From Daphnia carinata (Eukaryota > Arthropoda > Branchiopoda > Diplostraca > Daphniidae), in contig NC_081335.1 of assembly GCF_022539665.2 (NCBI RefSeq), positions 620,001-684,000 on the forward strand: 64,000 bases of DNA, read 5' to 3'. This document shows, one piece after another, positions 58,943-64,000 of the stretch; within the stretch, counting starts at the first letter, position 1, and every line of letters starts with the position of its first letter. Under the pieces are notes generated by a model. That model ran no database searches and was not told where the DNA came from. It saw nothing but the letters and a program-made list of their open reading frames with translations. The position numbers were made by a program, and so were the translations under genes.

Positions 58943-59455
58943 ATGAATTCCTTTGTAAGTTGTCTTCTAATTTTGTTTTTAATCTTTTCGCCAAGAATCT
59001 AAAACCTTGCCATTGAAATGATAATTATTTTATTAGGTCGCAATCTTATTGCTTGCCTGCACTGTCTACGGAAGTCCCATTCTTGAGACACCCGAAGTCG
59101 CCGCTGCTCGTGCTGCCCATAATGCTGCTCACGCCCAAGCCCGCGCCCTGAACGCTCTGCCTCCCGCAGCAAGCCCCGTTTATCTGGAACAGGCCGTCCA
59201 AGACACCCCGGACGTCTGGGCTGCCAAAGCTGAGCACTACAGGGTAATTAAGATCATCTTCTTTTTCACAACCTTAAATTTTAATCTTTTTAACTTTAAT
59301 AGGCTTATGCTACCGCAGCTGCAGCCAATGGAGTAGTCGCCTCTTTGCCATCTCTTCAGCCTTACTATTTGCAACCGATTCCTGACACTCCCGAAGTCTG
59401 GGCCGCCAAGCAGGAGCATTTCCGCGCTCACGCTGCTGCCCGTCGCGGATATTAA
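58943..59455 (+). CDS. Small cuticle protein with repeated DTPEVWAAKxEH motifs
   Basis: Exons 58943-58954, 59037-59243 and 59303-59455 give 123 residues. The four-codon first exon (MNSF) plus exon 2 form the signal peptide (VAILLLACTVYGS). The mature chain has three copies of a short motif: ETPEVAAARAAHNAAH, DTPDVWAAKAEHYRAY and DTPEVWAAKQEHFRAH. Such motifs are known from arthropod cuticular proteins lacking the Rebers-Riddiford chitin-binding consensus. Role: structural part of the exoskeleton. The gene has a good TATA box and an AATAAA near 59541. Confidence 0.85.
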
Positions 59456-59913
59456 ATTTTGATTCACGATATATCCATTGGGTAAACAAATTACGTCGCA
59501 GGCAAGACATTTCAATGTACACATTTGGAGGGGATACGGAAATAAACTTTAGTTTCTTAAAAAAACGAACATTTTTTTCTTTTAATTGTGCACAGCACTT
59601 ATTTCAATCGTCACACTGCTCACTAGCTGCTCATTGTATTCCAAACATTCCACCATCAAAACCATTTCGTGAGTAAAATAACAATCAAAACCATTTTTAA
59701 ACAACAAAAACGAAATTTGTTTTAAAACGCATACCTTAACGCTTGGATCCATTAAATACCCATTACAACGAAACATTTTAAATTGAAAGAAAAGAAAAAA
59801 AAAATTATGCAAAAAGGTCGGATATGTACAGATGTTGAATATCAAACAGGAAACAATCCTCATCAATTGTTTTTCAAGGAGAAAATGAGGAAAGGCTTCA
59901 TGTCGACAATTAA
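59456..59913. other. Intergenic, convergent gene ends
   Basis: 3' UTRs of the cuticle gene (plus) and the ZIP gene (minus). No gene. Confidence 0.5.
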
Positions 59914-61248
59914 CTAATGGTTATGACTATCGTGTTCACCATGAAAACCCAACAGTTGAGGTGCCATAACAGTCACCAATTTTTGTAAATGAATTTGTGG
60001 ATCTTCAGTACCGTGCTCTTCATGTTCCCCGTGTTCGTGTTCTGGAACTATTTAGTGCAACAATACCAGGTTAGACGTGGTTTGTGTAAGAATAGTAAAG
60101 GTAATTTCATTATTCATACTTAGGGCTTCGAGTCCGATCATAAACAAGAATCCTAGGAGGACAGTGGCCCATTGCATCAGCTTATTGGACGGTTTAGTGC
60201 GTTCACGTTCCAGCACCTCAAAGAAAGCCACGTAGATGAGCGTGCCACCGGCCAGACCTTGAAGGATTAATGACGTCAGCACTAATCCTACTGACGTGCC
60301 ATTTGAAAGGGCCATTCCCACTCCAATTCCTTCAAATAAAAAACCATTTAAATTTGAAACGGATCATTTAAAATATCATTTTCTTTTACCGATGGAAGAT
60401 ACTAGTGATAAAACGATCATGTAACAGATTTGTAGACTAGGTTTGACTCCGTTCGATGCCATATCCAAGCCGACACAGAACGTAATCACAAATTTATGCG
60501 TTGCCACAGCAGCAAAAAGACCCCACACATCGCCTTCCGTCTCTTCCAATCCGATTGCGACTCCCTCCAAGATTTCGTGTAAGGACAATCCAATAATGAT
60601 GAGAAGGCCTTGAACAGATGGCAGCGTCCTATTCGTATCAGCCATCACGTGATGGTGATGATCGTGATGATGAACTACGCTCGCCGTACGGTGCTTAGAC
60701 GTGATGGATATATTGTCAACAATGGCTTGATCGCTTCCAGAATTCGTACTCGGCGTGGACAAATCATCGCAGTTGGATTGACAAATTGTCTTTTCGTTGC
60801 AACCATTTTCCAGCTCGTCGGGTTGAATGGGTTGGACAACGGTAATGCCAACAGATTGATGAATCGAGACGTCAGCTTTCTTACGATGATGAGACCTTCG
60901 ATGAATAATGACGTGAACGAGCTCTTCGATGAGATAGACGAGAAAGAATCCAGCACTAAAGATGATTTCAGCTATTGGAAGTGACGACTTGATGGTGCCA
61001 TCTGCTTGTAATTCTGTGACACCTTCGTGTAGCTCGGGTAACAGATGAGTCAATGCTGTGGCCATTAGGACTCCGCCACCAAAGCAAAGCATTCCGGACA
61101 ATACGTTACGAATTCCAGGTGACATCTCATGACTGCCGGATTTTACTTTCATCCGGCGGATAATCCAGATGGGAAGTAGACCAAGAATAAGTGTGCCTAA
61201 TGATAGGACGATCATGGAAATGACTTTGGCGAGGTCAATCGAATCCAT
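59914..61248 (-). CDS. ZIP-family zinc transporter (SLC39A1-3-like)
   Basis: Minus-strand exons 60390-61248, 60120-60329 and 59914-60047 give 400 residues. Eight helices can be placed. Helix 4 carries the family signature SLHEILEGVAIGLEET, and helix 5 has the metal-site HKFVITFCVGLD. The large loop between helices 3 and 4 is cytoplasmic in this family and contains a histidine cluster (HHHDHHHH). A second histidine-rich segment ends the protein (EHEHGEHEEHGTED, HGEHDSHNH), beyond the usual length for ZIP1-3. Family role: import of Zn2+ into the cytosol. The start is the ATG at 61248-61246. Confidence 0.93.
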
Positions 61249-64000
61249 TTTTTTTTTGTGTGTACGTGGTCCGTTACGTATTTACCTGGATTGGTGAAAT
61301 AGAAAAATGGGAGAAGTATAAAAAAACAAGTGTTAAACAAAACCAAAGATTTTAAAGAATGAACATTTTTTCGGCTAAATTTTAGGGGTTTTAACTGCTT
61401 TCTTTCAATGTCATTCGAGGTGTCGAAAGTTGGAAAGTCCATTACCTGAACGCCATTGACGGTTAACTGTCCTTGACAGCGATAACGCTATGGACTTAAC
61501 GTTCCATTTGACTCCGTTTGGAGTTCTACAATTTTCTCTGGTAATAAATGTCTAATAATTCAGCAACCATAGTTTAACAGCTTGTCCAAAAGCTTCAGGC
61601 TATTTTACGTTAAACACAATGTTCCAACTTAAATACTACGACCTTGCATGAACTTAATTATCAGCCAACGTTGCTATGCGCAGGTCATTGTTCTACAAAA
61701 CTTTACATGACCTGTTTGAACCTAAACAAACGGGAACGTTAAGAAATCATTGATTTTACAGGTAGTCTCAAACGATTTCTTTTACATTTATACTGTTCTT
61801 CTATGTCGATCTTAAACTACACTAATCCTTTATTTACTACAATTCTTAGCTATCAAATGTGCGATAAAACATCTCAAGACGTGTTTCACATGGGTTAAAG
61901 TCAGAGGCGTGGGAATTTGAAGGACAATGTCATCTGTAGGCGTTACAAGTGTAACATCTAAGGTTCAAACGTCTAACCAAACGTAATCTACGTACATGTT
62001 TTCGATACATACCGATCAGTTTTTGTAAACGAACTCCCTGACACATTGAAACACCATCAATTACAACTGATCGTAATACCAGACTCCCTTGACAGATAAA
62101 ATCTCGCTGATAAGAGATGCAAATCAAATAAACTCTCTGCGATTACTGAATTAACACGTTCTCTTTTCGTTCGTCTATAATTTAAATTTCATGATTGCGA
62201 TAACTGTGGTTGCAGCGAATAAAAATACCCGGCCACACTCGCATACACTTGCCACTGCGGTTAGATTTGGAGCAAACACAGCTGATGTTTATGGAGAAAA
62301 CGAGCAATGATACGAAAGAGCTTTCTCTTCTTTCCGACTACGTTTTTACTGGCACTTGTTTATTAAAAAAAAAAAAAGTTCCTTTAGCAACAATCGCGTG
62401 TGCTTCTTAAGTTTCCAGGTGGTAACTAAGCAAATCGCTCTTCGTAACACGTGGAAAACGAGTTTTAATCAAGGTTTTTACTGAAGACGGCGCACGACTG
62501 TCGGGCAAAACAAGTTGCTGTGCAAAGCAAAATCTGAATACTCATCTTCCTGAAGTTTTTGTTTAAACATTCGGCAATGCAATCCGGTTTTTATTTCAAG
62601 GTCACATTATGCCTCCCCAAAAACCTACCTGTTCTTTTTTCTTATTCATAGATTTAGCCAAAGGTAGAGACGCACGCAAATATGTAAAAAGAAAGTTGTC
62701 CGAGAAATTCAGTCCGAACAAAATCTTGCCTTAGGTTACAACTCTTCTTTAGGAATTCCCACTAGTTTCCTGTTTATTGTTGTTCCATGCAATGGCGTCA
62801 CGGGGGGAAAGAAAAAGAACTCGATTCGACACTACTCAGTCCATCCAAACCGGATGGAGGACTGAAGCATTATTTTTGGAGAGTCTCGATTGATATATGT
62901 GTAGAGTTCTTTTTCTTTTTACAGTTAGAAAGTATATGCAGTAGCTTATATGTGTTACCATGTCGTTCTTTTATCAAGTGGTCACAACATGAACGTCTTG
63001 GTAACGGATACGGTACGTCAAGATTTACACCTAAAAACCTAATAACGCTATCCTTTTTCACAGACTGTTGGCTACCCCAATCTGTAAAAACAGTTTACTA
63101 GGACACCACGTGAAAACTACATTGTCACAAGACCCGAACAAAAATGGCCGTTGTTCTTGTAAAGAAAACTCGAATACAATTGTAAAAGTACAACGGCCAT
63201 TCTTATAACTATTCAACGCAATGACTTCTTCCTTTATATCTTAAAAGCCTATTCTTAACAGAACGGAACAAATGTTTGAAAAGGGTTTGGACTCACCTGT
63301 GAGAAAAGGAAAAGTAAAAGTTCGGTCGGTTGAATCTCCCGCGCTCCCGCCGAGAGTAGTGCCGTGTGCATCTTTTATAGTAGCCCTTTTTACTTTAGGA
63401 AAAGGGATGGAATCATATGACCTCTTTACCTGAAGCCAAGCCGTGCAGGGCTAGATAACCATAGCTTCCAGGCAAAGTCCATTTCAACTGGCTCGCTGAT
63501 CACGTGGTCAAGCTCCTTCTTGCCCTGCGTGAATAGGAGAGAATGAGACTATAAAACAAGACCGCCTTTGTTGTCACACAGACCAATAGTATGTCGGCTA
63601 CTGTGCGGACAACTCAACGCAAATGCCGTACCAACTTTACAACAGAAATTCCGTGTCGTTCGATGGCGGGATGTGATGAGCTTCTTTTAACGTCTCCCAA
63701 TTTTCTCATTTGGCATCGAACCGGAAAGGGAAACTCAAATTCCATTTCATCACGTGCATTTGGTTCGCGTGCCTAGTGATAACCAATTAATGGACTACCG
63801 GAGCGTAAAACTCCGAAATTCGAAAACTGCACGTCGTGCAGACCATGACGAAGCATCTTTGAACCTTTGCACGTTCCAGCAGTAAGCCCTGGTACATGGC
63901 TTAAACAGCATTATAGGCTCTAGTCACGAGAAGCGGTCATTAATGTTTAGAATAATCAACGTAAACGTGGGTTACCATAAAATACGTCTTTCAATAAAGG
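61249..64000. other. Right-hand intergenic region, no gene seen
   Basis: ZIP promoter side and 2.7 kb of AT-rich DNA. Open frames such as 62787-63101 and 63591-63776 have no splice or domain support. Confidence 0.5.

Noticed and set aside
1-64000. CRISPR arrays, bacterial operons or a mobile defence system
   Set aside because: All genes are spliced eukaryotic genes; no spaced direct repeats of CRISPR type were seen.

Overview
This window is nuclear DNA from a compact arthropod genome. A branchiopod crustacean such as Daphnia fits best, by inference. The evidence is spliced genes with GT..AG introns mostly of 50-80 bases, long A/T-rich mononucleotide runs, arthropod-type cuticle proteins, a Spatzle-like cystine-knot ligand, and many tRNA-like pseudogenes. 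I rebuilt coding models by joining open reading frames at splice sites with matching phase. All completed models close to a whole number of codons.

Layout. 0-1.6 kb: a cluster of six intron-bearing tRNA-Thr(CGT) genes. 2.7-7.2 kb: two neighbouring Reeler-domain genes, a ferric-chelate-reductase-1-like protein (Reeler-DOMON-cytochrome b561) and a short Reeler protein. 7.8-11.7 kb: housekeeping genes for proteasome alpha-2 and splicing factor SF3A1. 12.7-14.3 kb (minus): a bZIP transcription factor whose leader holds a long uORF overlapping the main start. 16.8-22.6 kb (minus): an M1 aminopeptidase N-like ectoenzyme with two phase-compatible first exons. 25.7-29.4 kb (plus): a membrane-anchored trefoil-GH31 protein that has lost the canonical GH31 nucleophile motif. 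29.6-36.6 kb: less familiar genes, including a complete 478-residue methyl-CpG-binding-domain protein. 37.2-38.8 kb: a secreted cystine-knot protein with a furin-type site. 38.9-44.4 kb (minus): a 21-exon P5B ATPase of the ATP13A type. 46.7-49.1 kb: an SV2/SVOP-like transporter. 49.4-54.9 kb: a repeat-rich zone with tRNA-like sequences and a large imperfect inverted repeat carrying a degenerate spliced gene. 56.0-61.2 kb: a His/Gly-rich secreted peptide, a small cuticle protein and a ZIP zinc transporter (minus).

The genes are not an operon. Plausible local themes are digestive or brush-border ectoenzymes (aminopeptidase and GH31 protein, divergently arranged), metal and polyamine transport (FRRS1-like reductase, ATP13A, ZIP), and local duplication (Reeler pair, tRNA cluster, inverted repeat). 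No sequence search was run; assignments rest on motifs and domain order that I can read.
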